Below are positions 51,518 through 60,369 of a DNA stretch of 64,000 bases, one piece after another. Within the stretch, counting starts at the first letter, position 1; each line of letters starts with the position of its first letter. A program made the translations under genes and the position numbers. The notes beneath the pieces were generated by a model. The model saw only the letters and a list, made by a program, of their open reading frames with translations. It was not told the DNA's origin and ran no database searches. Origin of the DNA: Chitinophagaceae bacterium UBA7600 (GTDB lineage Bacteria; Bacteroidota; Bacteroidia; Chitinophagales; Chitinophagaceae); NCBI GenBank assembly GCA_002478885.1, contig DLKC01000089.1, forward strand, positions 1-64,000, given 5' to 3'.

Positions 51518-52549
51518 ATGAAACCTGATGTTAAATTAACCGCCGCAATTACAGCAATGGGTGGCTATGTTCCTGATTACAAGTTAACCAATACAGAACT
51601 GGAAACCCTTGTGGATACCAATGACGAATGGATAAAAACCCGAACCGGCATTGAAGAACGGCGCGTTTTAAAAGACCCTTCAAAGGCAACAAGCGACCTG
51701 GCCATTGCCGCTATCAATGAAATAATCAGGAAAAAAAATCTTGATCCCACAGAGATCGAGTGCATTATTTGTTGCACCATGACCCCGGATATGCAGCTGA
51801 CCGTTACCGCAGCCTATATTGCTATGCAAATCGGGGCTGTAAATGCGTGGGGTTATGATTTTACCGCAGCTTGCTGTGGCTTTATTTACGGGCTTACAAC
51901 CGCGGCTACTTATATTGAGAGCGGCCGCTATAAAAAAATACTGGTGATAGGCGTAGATAACATGACCCGTTTTGTCGATTACAAGGACCGCGGCACCTGT
52001 ATCATTTTTGGCGACGGTGCCGGCGCAGCTTTGGTGGAGCCCAACTACGAAGGCCTTGGTGTCATCGACAGTTATTTCCGCACCGATGGAACCGGCAGAA
52101 AGTTGATGCACCAAAAAGCAGGCGGTTCTCTAAAACCCGCGTCGCACAGCACTGTCGACGCAAGGGAACACTATGCTTTTATGGATGGCCGCGGCGTTTT
52201 TAAATCTGCCGTGAACAATATGGCCGACTCGGTTTTAAAAGTGATGGAGCGCAACAATCTTACTAAGGAAGACATTGCGTGGGTTGTTCCACACCAGGCG
52301 AATATGCGCATTATTGAAGCCGTTGGCGAACAAATCGGCATTTCGCTCGACAAAATGATGATCAATATTCAACGCTATGGCAACACCATCGCCGGCACAT
52401 TGCCCATTTGTTTATGGGAATGGGAGCCGCGTTTAAAAAAAGGCGATAACATTATGCTCGTTGCTTTTGGCGGCGGCTTTACCTGGGGCGCCAGTTGGAT
52501 TAAGTGGGCTTATGACGGCAGCGATTTCCTCAACGGCAAACATATTTAA
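51518..52549 (+). CDS. 3-oxoacyl-ACP synthase III family protein (FabH-like)
   Basis: A 343-aa thiolase-fold enzyme from the ATG at 51518 (a GTG is one codon upstream). Active-site triad: Cys in AACCGFIYG (about residue 124), His in VPHQANMRI (about 265) and Asn in YGNTIAGT (about 295). The N-terminal NDEWIKTRTGIEERR is characteristic of FabH. FabH condenses acetyl-CoA with malonyl-ACP; the unusual GNTIAGT (versus GNTSAAS in classical FabH) suggests a relative with altered substrate. It is transcribed alone, divergently from paaZ. Confidence 0.85.
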   Translation: MKPDVKLTAAITAMGGYVPDYKLTNTELETLVDTNDEWIKTRTGIEERRVLKDPSKATSDLAIAAINEIIRKKNLDPTEIECIICCTMTPDMQLTVTAAYIAMQIGAVNAWGYDFTAACCGFIYGLTTAATYIESGRYKKILVIGVDNMTRFVDYKDRGTCIIFGDGAGAALVEPNYEGLGVIDSYFRTDGTGRKLMHQKAGGSLKPASHSTVDAREHYAFMDGRGVFKSAVNNMADSVLKVMERNNLTKEDIAWVVPHQANMRIIEAVGEQIGISLDKMMINIQRYGNTIAGTLPICLWEWEPRLKKGDNIMLVAFGGGFTWGASWIKWAYDGSDFLNGKHI

Positions 52550-52556
52550 GTTAGAT

Positions 52557-52732
52557 CTTTTTGACACCAGCCTTATCTTTTTTTATGGCATCACTGATGC
52601 CAAGCCCGGTTCTCCGTTCCTGTTTTCATGGCAACAATTTAGCTTGTTGGGCAGCTGAAATTTTTGTTGCTGCACAAGAGTGCGACGCAAGAAAAGCTTA
52701 ATGCTTATTCTAAAGCCGGGTTCATAAACAGC
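52557..52732 (+). repeat. Repeat pair: decayed reverse arm and clear A arm
   Basis: The forward A arm (52672-52732) reads GCACAAGAGTGCGACGCAAG then AAAAGC and tail AAAGCCGGGTTCATAAACAG. A decayed reverse arm (about 52557-52610) has a tail AAGGCTGGTGTCAAAAAG on the minus strand and a small hairpin GGCATCA/TGATGCC; it begins just 7 bp after the FabH stop. The A tail is about 20 bp from the stop of the PAP2-like gene. Confidence 0.6.
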
Positions 52733-52752
52733 CTTGAAAAATTTCGGAAAGA

Positions 52753-53448
52753 TTATTGCGAAACCCAATACGCGATGAGTTGGCAGAGTGCGCCAACGAT
52801 AAGCCCTGCATAGATTTCAAAATTGCTGTGTTCAGAGAGTATAAGCCTGGCACTGCAAACCATGCCGGTTATTATTAGCACGATGGAAAGATCTGCACCC
52901 AAATAAACCTGGTAATAAAAGGCGGTTAGTATGGCGAACACCATAAGCCCGCCAACGCCCATCGCATGCATGCTGATTTTGAAAAATGCATTGCAGATAA
53001 GCCCGGCTGCGGTTGCTATAAAAATGGAAAAGAAATAAAATTTAAGTGCGGTTGGCTGATCGGTGAAGTTGCGTGCGAGGTACCACATCCACCAATAAAA
53101 GATCATGGAAATAATGTAGGGTGCTACTCTTTCGCGCTGGGTTCTCAGGTAAATATTATCGATAAACTTAAGCCTCCACAAAAGAAAAACGGCGAATGCG
53201 GGAAAGAAGGCTGTCATCCAAAACACGGTGATCTTCCTGGCAAAAAGTGACATTTCGGTAATGCCTGCAAATTCATAAGGAAAGCGTGCAAGCAACCAAA
53301 AGAAAACATACGTTGGCAGGAACAAAGGATGAAAAACATAAGAAATGATTTTTGCCGCGGCACGTATAACTGCAGGCTGTTGAACCGGCTGACTGATCTG
53401 TTGTTCCATATTCATGTTTGCTGCAAATGAACTGCAGTTGCGATACAT
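52753..53448 (-). CDS. PAP2-like integral membrane protein
   Basis: A 231-aa protein with about six membrane helices. Diverged phosphatidic-acid-phosphatase signature: RTQRERVAPY at the first motif, KISMHAMGVGG at the second (SxHxxG), and ARLILSEHSNFEIYAG at the third (R-x5-H-x3-E/D). So it may be a membrane phosphatase, or a PAP2-fold protein that has lost activity: the second motif normally has PSGH. It begins 4 bp after the rpoN stop on the same strand, so both are probably co-transcribed. An ATG at 53415 is an alternative start. Confidence 0.72.
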   Translation of the reverse strand: MYRNCSSFAANMNMEQQISQPVQQPAVIRAAAKIISYVFHPLFLPTYVFFWLLARFPYEFAGITEMSLFARKITVFWMTAFFPAFAVFLLWRLKFIDNIYLRTQRERVAPYIISMIFYWWMWYLARNFTDQPTALKFYFFSIFIATAAGLICNAFFKISMHAMGVGGLMVFAILTAFYYQVYLGADLSIVLIITGMVCSARLILSEHSNFEIYAGLIVGALCQLIAYWVSQ

Positions 53449-53452
53449 TATT

Positions 53453-54958
53453 TTATAATTCTTTCCTCAGCCTTGCCACAGGAATATTCAATTGCTCCCT
53501 GTATTTGGCAACGGTGCGGCGGGCGATATTGTAACCTTTTTCCTGGAGCAGTTCGGTAAGGCGTTCATCGCTCAATGGTTTTCGTTTGTCTTCGCCTTCG
53601 ATAAGGTCGCTGAGAATCTTTTTTACCTCGCGGGTACTTACCTCTTCCCCGCTGTCGGTGCTGAGCGATTCGCTGAAGAAAAATTTGAGGCGGTAGGTTC
53701 CAAACTCAGTCTGCACAAATTTGCTATTGGCAACACGGCTTACGGTAGAAATGTCGAGCCCGGTCATTTCAGCAATATCTTTCAAAATCATCGGGCGCAA
53801 GACCGTTTGGTCGCCGGTGAGAAAAAACTCCCGCTGGTAGTTCATGATCGCATCCATTGTGCTAAGCAAGGTATGTTGCCGCTGTTTGATCATATCAATA
53901 AACCATTTGGCCGAATCGATTTTCTGTTTGATGAACAGCACGGCCTCCTTCTGCCGTTTGTCTTTTTTGCTGCCCCGGTCGTATTCTTTGAGCATATCGC
54001 GATAGCCTTCACTTATACGAAGGTCGGGTGCATTCCTGGAGTTAAGCGAAAGCTCGAGCTTGCCGCCACTGTTAAGTATAAAAAAGTCGGGAACGATGTA
54101 GCTTTCTGCAATATTGATTTCGCCAACATTGCCGCCGGGCTTAGGATTTAATTTTATGATCGCTCCTATTACCAGTTTAAGATCTTCGTCGGTGAGGTTG
54201 AGGCCCCGTTGTATTTTTTCGTAGTGCTTTTTGGTAAACTCATCGAAGTATTTTTCGAGTACCTGGATAGCCATACCTACATTTTTTCCTTCTTTAAGGT
54301 TGCGGTATAGTTGGAGCAACAGGCATTCCTGGAGATCCCTGGCGCAAATGCCGGGCGGATCAAATTGCTGAATTTTTTTAATAACGGCTTCGATCTCCTG
54401 TTCGTCGGCCATTACATTTTGCCTGAATGCCAGGTCATCTGAAATAGAAGAGAGTTCTCTGCGCAGGTACCCGTCGTCATCGAGGCTTCCCACTATCTGT
54501 TCGGCTATCTTTAAGGTCTTTTCGTCGAGTGAAAGCATTCCGAGCTGGTCGAGCAAAGATTCGTGAAAAGAGGTTTCCACCTTATGTGGCAAGGTTTTTT
54601 GCTCATCCATTTCCGGGTAGTTGTCATCCCGTGTGCGGTAGTCTGCCACATCATCATCGCCGTCGGAAACATATTCGCTTATATCGATATTTTCGAAGTT
54701 ATCCACGGTATCATCTGCGTCGTAGGTTTCTTCTTCTGTGTGGTCATCGTTATAGTTATCGTCGATACCATTCAAATCCTCATCAAACTCATCTTCGTTT
54801 TGCTCTTCACCGGTTTCGAGTGCGGGGTTTTCTTCCAGTTCTTCTTTTATGCGCTCTTCAAGATAGGCCGTAGGTATCTGCAGCAGTTTCATTAACTGAA
54901 TCTGCTGGGGAGATAATTTTTGTAATAGCTTTTGTTGTAAAGATTGACTTAATGCCAT
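53453..54958 (-). CDS. rpoN: RNA polymerase sigma-54 factor
   Basis: A 501-aa alternative sigma factor. N-terminal activator-interacting region (QSLQQKLLQKLSPQQIQLMK), a strongly acidic linker at about 40-120 (long Asp/Glu runs), core-binding domain (LLDQLGMLSLDEKTL; DPPGICARDLQECLLLQL) and C-terminal DNA-binding domain with helix-turn-helix DISTVSRVANSKFVQTEFG and the RpoN box ARRTVAKYREQLNIP. It recognises -24/-12 promoters with help of AAA+ activators; no such activator is in the window. Followed at 4 bp by the PAP2-like gene. Confidence 0.96.
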   Translation of the reverse strand: MALSQSLQQKLLQKLSPQQIQLMKLLQIPTAYLEERIKEELEENPALETGEEQNEDEFDEDLNGIDDNYNDDHTEEETYDADDTVDNFENIDISEYVSDGDDDVADYRTRDDNYPEMDEQKTLPHKVETSFHESLLDQLGMLSLDEKTLKIAEQIVGSLDDDGYLRRELSSISDDLAFRQNVMADEQEIEAVIKKIQQFDPPGICARDLQECLLLQLYRNLKEGKNVGMAIQVLEKYFDEFTKKHYEKIQRGLNLTDEDLKLVIGAIIKLNPKPGGNVGEINIAESYIVPDFFILNSGGKLELSLNSRNAPDLRISEGYRDMLKEYDRGSKKDKRQKEAVLFIKQKIDSAKWFIDMIKQRQHTLLSTMDAIMNYQREFFLTGDQTVLRPMILKDIAEMTGLDISTVSRVANSKFVQTEFGTYRLKFFFSESLSTDSGEEVSTREVKKILSDLIEGEDKRKPLSDERLTELLQEKGYNIARRTVAKYREQLNIPVARLRKEL

Positions 54959-55106
54959 AGGTTAAAATGCTTTCCCGATTTTTCATTTCCAAATTGCAAC
55001 TGAAGCTGACCTGGCTGTTCCGGATTGCGTTATATGTTGTTTTATATTAACGCGGGTTTGAAACAGTATGCCGTAAATTTACATAACAAATACAACCTGC
55101 AACATA

Positions 55107-55391
55107 ATGAAGAAGATTTGTTTGTTTGTGAATTTATTGCTAATTGTCGGCATTTCTGTGTCAGCACAGGCAAGCAAAGATTCACTTCAAAAAACATTTA
55201 TTCAACCAAAAGATACTCTAAAAACATTTAACCTGCGGGTATTATCTTCCAACTATTACAGCAATAACCTGGGCTTCTTTTGTAAAAAGGAACTACAGTT
55301 GGAAAAGGCAGTAAAGTTCCCTTTGAAATTCAGGCTTGGCAGTGTTGCCTATTGCGACGCTATAGAGGGGAAGAGTGGCCAGCATCCCTGA
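55107..55391 (+). CDS. Small secreted protein of unknown function
   Basis: A 94-aa protein with a signal peptide (about 1-22, ending VSAQ). The mature part has the segment NLGFFCKKELQLEKAVKFPL then FRLGS and a final CDAIEGK, which looks like a recurring short family in related genomes (from memory, not searched). The role is unknown. The gene lies on the opposite strand from its neighbours, with no clear ribosome site. Its last codons run toward the repeat at 55408. Confidence 0.6.
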   Translation: MKKICLFVNLLLIVGISVSAQASKDSLQKTFIQPKDTLKTFNLRVLSSNYYSNNLGFFCKKELQLEKAVKFPLKFRLGSVAYCDAIEGKSGQHP

Positions 55392-55407
55392 CCAGCATGG
55401 TACAAGG

Positions 55408-55465
55408 CGTTGAAGTGTGCGACGCAAGAGATGATGCCAAACGCAGCAAAGCCGGGCTTCAAATA
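55408..55465 (+). repeat. Single A-arm repeat abutting purM stop
   Basis: CGTTGAAGTGTGCGACGCAA then GAGATGATGCC and tail AAAGCCGGGCTTCAAATA. It ends at the base before the purM stop codon (55466). Confidence 0.8.
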
Positions 55466-56674
55466 TTAATACAACACTTCGTTCCCGTTTATAGTAAGCG
55501 CCAATTCTTTTTTGCCCGAGGTTTCCACATGTCCTATGATCTTTGCTTCTATCTGCAGATCGTTCGCCACAGTTATCATGTCAAGCGCTGTTGCCTCGGT
55601 GGTAAAGATTTCGAGCCTGTGGCCCATATTAAAAACCTGGTACATTTCCCGCAGGTCGGCGCCTGAGTTTTGCTGGATAAGTTTAAATATAAACGGAGGT
55701 TCAAATAAATTATTTTTCACAACGCGCATTGGTGCCGGAAGGTATTTCATGCACTTGGTTTGCCCGCCGCCGCTGCAATGGATTACGCCGTCGATACTTT
55801 CGAAAAATTCTTTCAGCAGAATGCTCATCAGCGGTGCATAAGTGCGTGTTGGACTAAGCAGCAGTTTACCGATATGCGTGATTCCAACGCCTTCCAGTTC
55901 TACTTCATCGGTCATTTTATTTTTGCCGATATAGACCACATCGTCGCTCAGGCTTGCTTCGAATGTTTCCGGATATTTTTCTGCATAATATTTAGAAAGC
56001 ACATCGTGCCTTGCGCTGGTAAGCCCGTTGCTGCCGAGCCCGCTATTATAACTTTGCTCATAAGCGGCGCGGCCGGCGCTTGCAAAACCCACGATCACAT
56101 TGCCGGGTTTAATGTTGTTGTTGGTAATAATCCTGTTCTTAGGCCAGCGCGCCGTCATGGTACCGTTAACCGCTATGGTGCGCACCACGTCGCCCACATC
56201 GGCCGTTTCGCCACCGAGAAAGTGAATATGCGTGCCATGGTTTTTGAGCGTATCGAAAAATTCCTGCGTGCCGTTGATCACCTGCTCCAGCACCTCGCCG
56301 GGAATCAATTTTTTATTCCGGTCGATGGTGGAAGAGAATAAGATATTATCGCAAACACCCACGCAAAGCAGGTCATCGAGGTTCATGGCAACAGCATCCT
56401 GGGCAATGCCTTTCCAAACCGAAACATCGCCGGTCTCTTTCCAGTACAGGTAGGCAAGAATACTTTTGGTGCCCGCGCCATCGGCATGCATAATATTAAT
56501 AAAGTCGCTGTCGCCGCCGATAAAATCGGGATACATTTTACAAAAGGCATTTGCATACAAACCCTGGTCGAGATTTTTTATTGCCGCATGCACTTCTTCT
56601 TTTTGTGCAGATACACCTCTTTTGCTGTACAGGCCCCCCTCTGCTACAGGCGAATATTTAATAGCGTGATTCAT
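55466..56674 (-). CDS. purM: Phosphoribosylformylglycinamidine cyclo-ligase (AIR synthase)
   Basis: A 402-aa purine biosynthesis enzyme (AIRS). Bacteroidota versions are longer than the about 345-aa E. coli enzyme, as here. Motifs: YSPVAEGGLYSKRG at the start, FINIMHADGAGTKSILAYLY, MNLDDLLCVG, FLGGETADVGDVVRT, VIHCSGGGQTK and GHRLEIFT. It closes the imidazole ring of aminoimidazole ribonucleotide using ATP. Single gene; upstream gap holds the repeat at 56722-56784. Confidence 0.93.
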   Translation of the reverse strand: MNHAIKYSPVAEGGLYSKRGVSAQKEEVHAAIKNLDQGLYANAFCKMYPDFIGGDSDFINIMHADGAGTKSILAYLYWKETGDVSVWKGIAQDAVAMNLDDLLCVGVCDNILFSSTIDRNKKLIPGEVLEQVINGTQEFFDTLKNHGTHIHFLGGETADVGDVVRTIAVNGTMTARWPKNRIITNNNIKPGNVIVGFASAGRAAYEQSYNSGLGSNGLTSARHDVLSKYYAEKYPETFEASLSDDVVYIGKNKMTDEVELEGVGITHIGKLLLSPTRTYAPLMSILLKEFFESIDGVIHCSGGGQTKCMKYLPAPMRVVKNNLFEPPFIFKLIQQNSGADLREMYQVFNMGHRLEIFTTEATALDMITVANDLQIEAKIIGHVETSGKKELALTINGNEVLY

Positions 56675-56721
56675 GTCTTTATCTATGATTTTGCGCTTGG
56701 GTGTCGAATAGAAGGGAAAGA

Positions 56722-56784
56722 TTTTTACTTGCTGCAGCGCTTCGTGGCGTCGCCTGTTGTGTCACACCCTTCAACGTTCCGAAC
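56722..56784 (-). repeat. Single S-arm repeat between purM and ribF
   Basis: On the minus strand: GTTGAAGGGTGTGACACAAC then AGGCGACGCCACGAAGC and tail CTGCAGCAAGTAAAAAT. It lies in the 240-bp divergent promoter region between purM (start 56674) and ribF (start 56915). Confidence 0.75.
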
Positions 56785-56914
56785 CCCTGGTGATCTTTTA
56801 ATGAGTACTAAAAAGAATGCAATTTCGCTGCAAAAGTAACGGATGCAATTTTGAAACGGACACGAATTTTCCTTTCAGGGCGTATGCAGCCGCAACTTAT
56901 ATTTGCGCCACTTT

Positions 56915-57850
56915 ATGCGGGTGCATACCAATTCAAATCAATTGCCTGTTTTCAGGAATGCCGTAGTAACCATCGGCACCTTTGATGGTGTGCATACCGG
57001 CCATCGCCAGATTATTAACCAGCTAAAAGAAGAAGCAAGGGCCGTTGACGGCGAAACGGTTATTATTACCTTTCACCCACACCCGCGGAAAATAGTTTCT
57101 TCCAAACAAATCTTTATCCTTACGACCTTGCCGGAGAAAATTGCTTTGTTAGACAAATTGGGAATCGATCATTTGGTGGTGGTTCCTTTCGACGAACATT
57201 TCGCAGACCAATCGGCAGAAGCATATGTTCATGATTTTCTTATTGAGAAATTTCATCCACGTGTGGTCATTATCGGGTACGACCATCGCTTTGGAAAAGG
57301 CAGGCAGGGCGACTACCATATGATGGAGGAGTATGCAAAAAAGTTCGGCTTTGAGCTGCGCGAAATACCAGAACACGTATTGAACAATGCAGCTGTAAGC
57401 TCAACCCGTACGAGGGAAGCACTGCTTGGTGGCAACCTTGCTGACGCGAATAAGTATCTCGGGTATGCCTATTTTTTTGAAGGCATCGTAACAGAAGGGA
57501 ATAAACTTGGCCGAACCATTGGCTACCCCACAGCCAATATTCATATTAATGACAACGAAAAGTTAGTTCCTGCCAACGGGGTTTATGCCGTGCTGGTAAC
57601 GTTGGTTTCAACTGCCGAAAACTTTGGCGGCATGATGAATATAGGTGTGCGCCCGACCCTCAATGGCACAAAGCGAACCATAGAGGTGAACATCTTCAAC
57701 TTTGACCGGGATATTTATGGCGATACCATTAAAATTTTTGTGGAGCAATATTTAAGGGCAGAAATTAAATTCAGCGGGCTCGAAGCCTTGAAAGAACAAC
57801 TGGCAAAAGATAAAGAAGCCGCACTCGCAACTTTACAAGGCTTTACCTAA
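56915..57850 (+). CDS. ribF: Bifunctional riboflavin kinase/FAD synthetase
   Basis: A 311-aa enzyme from the ATG 56915 (an upstream TTG adds four residues). N-terminal FAD synthetase/nucleotidyltransferase: VTIGTFDGVHTGHRQII (HxGH-like), YDHRFGKGRQGDY and SSTRTREALLGG. C-terminal riboflavin kinase: GRTIGYPTANIHI, NIGVRPTLNGTKRTIEVN and FNFDRDIYG. It makes FMN and then FAD from riboflavin. Divergent from purM and convergent with holA. Confidence 0.95.
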   Translation: MRVHTNSNQLPVFRNAVVTIGTFDGVHTGHRQIINQLKEEARAVDGETVIITFHPHPRKIVSSKQIFILTTLPEKIALLDKLGIDHLVVVPFDEHFADQSAEAYVHDFLIEKFHPRVVIIGYDHRFGKGRQGDYHMMEEYAKKFGFELREIPEHVLNNAAVSSTRTREALLGGNLADANKYLGYAYFFEGIVTEGNKLGRTIGYPTANIHINDNEKLVPANGVYAVLVTLVSTAENFGGMMNIGVRPTLNGTKRTIEVNIFNFDRDIYGDTIKIFVEQYLRAEIKFSGLEALKEQLAKDKEAALATLQGFT

Positions 57851-57853
57851 TAA

Positions 57854-58852
57854 TCAACAGATCATTTTAACCACCATTTCTTTTAATAATTCCGAGGGCT
57901 CGGTTCCCGCATTCTGAATGCCGATGCTTCTTAGGTTGTAGTGATGCAGCAATAACAATATTTTTTCAATGCCGTCGTAGCCATAATTATTCACCGCCAG
58001 CGTTGCCTGTTTTGCCGCAAATGGATTTTTACCAAAATAACTGATGAGGCTCTGTTCACTTCGGTTTTCAAGGCCAAACACCGCATATATCTTACTGAAA
58101 TAGGCGTATAGTGTTGGCAGCAACAACTGTATGGGCGCGGCTTTTGGGTTCGATGCGAAGTATTGAATAATACGAATGGCTTTAGCCAGGTTTTTTTGCG
58201 CAATCGCATCCTGAAGTTCAAACACATTGAACTCCTTACTTATGCCGATATAGCGCTCAATATCTTCTTCCGATATGGTTTTTCGTGAACCCAGGTTTAC
58301 GGTAAGTTTTTCCACCTCATTTTGCAGCCTGTTCAGGTCGTTACCCGTATGGTCTACCAGCAACGCCAACGCTTTTGGTGTAATACTCAACCCGTGCTTA
58401 GCGATCATTTGACTGGTCCATTCAGGCAGCTGGTTGTCATATAATTTTTTGGTAGAGAGAAATTCTGTTTTGTCTTTTATGCCTTTGCCGAATTTGGTGC
58501 GGCCATCGACTTTCTTGTCTTTGTAGGCTACAATGAAAATGGTAGAAGCCAGCGGTTTAAACACATAGTTCTCGAGCTTTTCAATGTCTTTCATGTATTG
58601 TGCTTCTTTAAGCAATACCACCTGCTTTTCCGAGAACATGGGGTAGCGCATACAGGCGTTCACAACCGAAGGCCAATCCGCATCACGTCCGTAGAAAATG
58701 GTGAGGTTAAACCCAGCTTCGCTTTCACTCAAAATGTGGTGTTCGGCATAATCGGTCACCATATCTATGTAGTATGGCTCATCACCTTCCAGCCAGTAAA
58801 CCGGTTTAAAAATTTTCTTTTGCCAGTCGGCAATGATCTTTTCTGCGGACAT
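57854..58852 (-). CDS. holA: DNA polymerase III delta subunit
   Basis: A 332-aa clamp-loader subunit. N-terminal PVYWLEGDEPYYIDMVTDY, LENYVFKPLASTIFIVAYKD and RTKFGKGIKDKT, then LLVDHTGNDLNRLQNEVEKL and SKEFNVFELQDAIAQKNL are diagnostic of HolA. It opens the sliding clamp ring. Its stop codon is 3 bp from ribF's on the opposite strand (convergent genes, no terminator seen between). Confidence 0.92.
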   Translation of the reverse strand: MSAEKIIADWQKKIFKPVYWLEGDEPYYIDMVTDYAEHHILSESEAGFNLTIFYGRDADWPSVVNACMRYPMFSEKQVVLLKEAQYMKDIEKLENYVFKPLASTIFIVAYKDKKVDGRTKFGKGIKDKTEFLSTKKLYDNQLPEWTSQMIAKHGLSITPKALALLVDHTGNDLNRLQNEVEKLTVNLGSRKTISEEDIERYIGISKEFNVFELQDAIAQKNLAKAIRIIQYFASNPKAAPIQLLLPTLYAYFSKIYAVFGLENRSEQSLISYFGKNPFAAKQATLAVNNYGYDGIEKILLLLHHYNLRSIGIQNAGTEPSELLKEMVVKMIC

Positions 58853-58971
58853 GCTGCAAATATATTGATCGGGCTTTCAAAAGTTATTCATAGTTATCAA
58901 GGTGAGCAACACCCAAAACCCTGGTTGTTGCTGTGTACAAATCAGCATGAATGTTTCAAAAACACATAAAG

Positions 58972-59031
58972 CATTTTTTGTAAGCAGCTTAAGTACAGGT
59001 GGCATCAATGGTTGCGTCGCACTCTTCAGCA
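58972..59031 (-). repeat. Single A-arm repeat upstream of holA
   Basis: On the minus strand: GCTGAAGAGTGCGACGCAAC then CATTGATGCCACC and tail AAGCTGCTTACAAAAAATGC. It lies in the 237-bp gap between the starts of holA and the zinc peptidase gene. Confidence 0.8.
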
Positions 59032-59089
59032 GCCGGCACGGGAATGAGCAGAACCTGTGTGGCAAACCGTTTGTGTTTGTCAATTTACT

Positions 59090-60154
59090 ATGAGGCTGTT
59101 TAAATGCACCAAATGCGATCAACCAGTTTATTTCGAAAATACATACTGCCTCCATTGCCATTCGCTGTTGGGCTTTGTTGCAGAAAAGCTACAACCTGTT
59201 GCATTGAAAGCGGAAAATAACGGACTGTACAGTTTTGAAGAAGACGGCAAAAAAACTTTTTATAAATTTTGCAGCAACCGGCAATATGCAGTCTGCAACT
59301 GGCTGCTGCCTGCCGAAAGCAATGCGCTGTTTTGCAAAGCCTGCGAACCAAACAGGATTATTCCTAACCTTGGCAAGGCTGAACATTTTGAAAGGTGGCA
59401 AAAAATTGAACTGGCAAAACACCGGCTGGTCTACCAGCTGTTGCGCATGCGATTGAATCTTGCCCACGAGGGGAAGGATAAAGGCCTGGCCATTTCTTTT
59501 AATTTCATGTCTGATGAACCAGGCGGCAATAGTGAACCCGTGTTAACGGGCCACCATAACGGTATGATCACTATCAACATCGCCGAGGCAGACAATCCGG
59601 AAAGGGAAAGGATCCGCAAAGACATGCATGAAGACTATCGCACTCTACTCGGACACTTTCGTCATGAGATCGGTCATTACTACTGGCACAGCCTGGTTGA
59701 TAATCCGGATATGCTGCAGCGTTTCAGAAGCGTTTTTGGTAACGAAAGCATTGATTATACTGCTGCCCTGAAAAAGTACTATAGCGAAGGTATACGGGTT
59801 AACTGGGCCGATAATTATATAAGTGCCTATGCTTCGATGCATCCATGGGAAGACTGGGCGGAAACGTGGGCCCATTACATGCATATTATGGACACCCTTG
59901 AAACTGCCTGCTCTTTCGGCCTGAGCGTAAATCCGCAGGTTACAGCAGAAGGGCTGCGTGCTGATATAAAAACAGATCCATATACCACCGAAGACTTTGA
60001 CGCGATTATGTCGTGGTGGCACCCACTTACGCTTGCGGTAAACAGCTTAAACAGGAGTATGGGTTTAAGTGATATTTATCCATTTGTGCTCACGGCCACC
60101 GTAAAAGCTAAAATGAAATTTATACACGGGCTGGTTAAAAACAGTTATTGCTAA
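59090..60154 (+). CDS. Putative zinc-binding metallopeptidase (Peptidase_Mx type)
   Basis: A 354-aa protein from the ATG 59090 (MRLFKCTKCDQP). The N-terminal zinc ribbon has two CxxC pairs (CTKC and CLHC) and a third Cys set in CNWLLPAESNALFCKAC. The catalytic motif HEIGHYYWHSLV (about residues 197-208) is the HExxH of a zincin; EDWAETWAHYMHIMDTLETA supplies further ligands. The family (PF15887, by recollection) is annotated only as a putative zinc-binding metallopeptidase; its substrate is unknown. No signal peptide, so cytosolic. Transcribed alone. Confidence 0.85.
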   Translation: MRLFKCTKCDQPVYFENTYCLHCHSLLGFVAEKLQPVALKAENNGLYSFEEDGKKTFYKFCSNRQYAVCNWLLPAESNALFCKACEPNRIIPNLGKAEHFERWQKIELAKHRLVYQLLRMRLNLAHEGKDKGLAISFNFMSDEPGGNSEPVLTGHHNGMITINIAEADNPERERIRKDMHEDYRTLLGHFRHEIGHYYWHSLVDNPDMLQRFRSVFGNESIDYTAALKKYYSEGIRVNWADNYISAYASMHPWEDWAETWAHYMHIMDTLETACSFGLSVNPQVTAEGLRADIKTDPYTTEDFDAIMSWWHPLTLAVNSLNRSMGLSDIYPFVLTATVKAKMKFIHGLVKNSYC

Positions 60155-60188
60155 AAGTTTACCGTGGTTTCGTTGCTCAAGGCGGTGC

Positions 60189-60246
60189 AGTAAAAGTGTG
60201 CGACGCAACCGAAGCCCATTAATGATCAAAGCCGGGTACCAAAAAA
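60189..60246 (+). repeat. Single A-arm repeat between metallopeptidase and TerC genes
   Basis: AGTAAAAGTGTGCGACGCAA then CCGAAGCCC and tail AAAGCCGGGTACCAAAAAAC, close to consensus. It lies 34 bp after the metallopeptidase stop and upstream of the TerC-family gene. Confidence 0.85.
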
Positions 60247-60369
60247 CAGCACAACAATTAACAGTAATTATTTGCCCGCCAGGTTGTGCAGTTTAACCAA
60301 CTGCGCTTAATTTCATGGCTGATTAACAGCATGGCGGTAAGCTACCCGCGGAAAGAAAACTATGTTACC

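Noticed and set aside
59100..59467. Minus-strand reading frames inside the metallopeptidase gene
   Set aside because: They are antisense to a well-supported coding sequence with a clear HEIGH motif.
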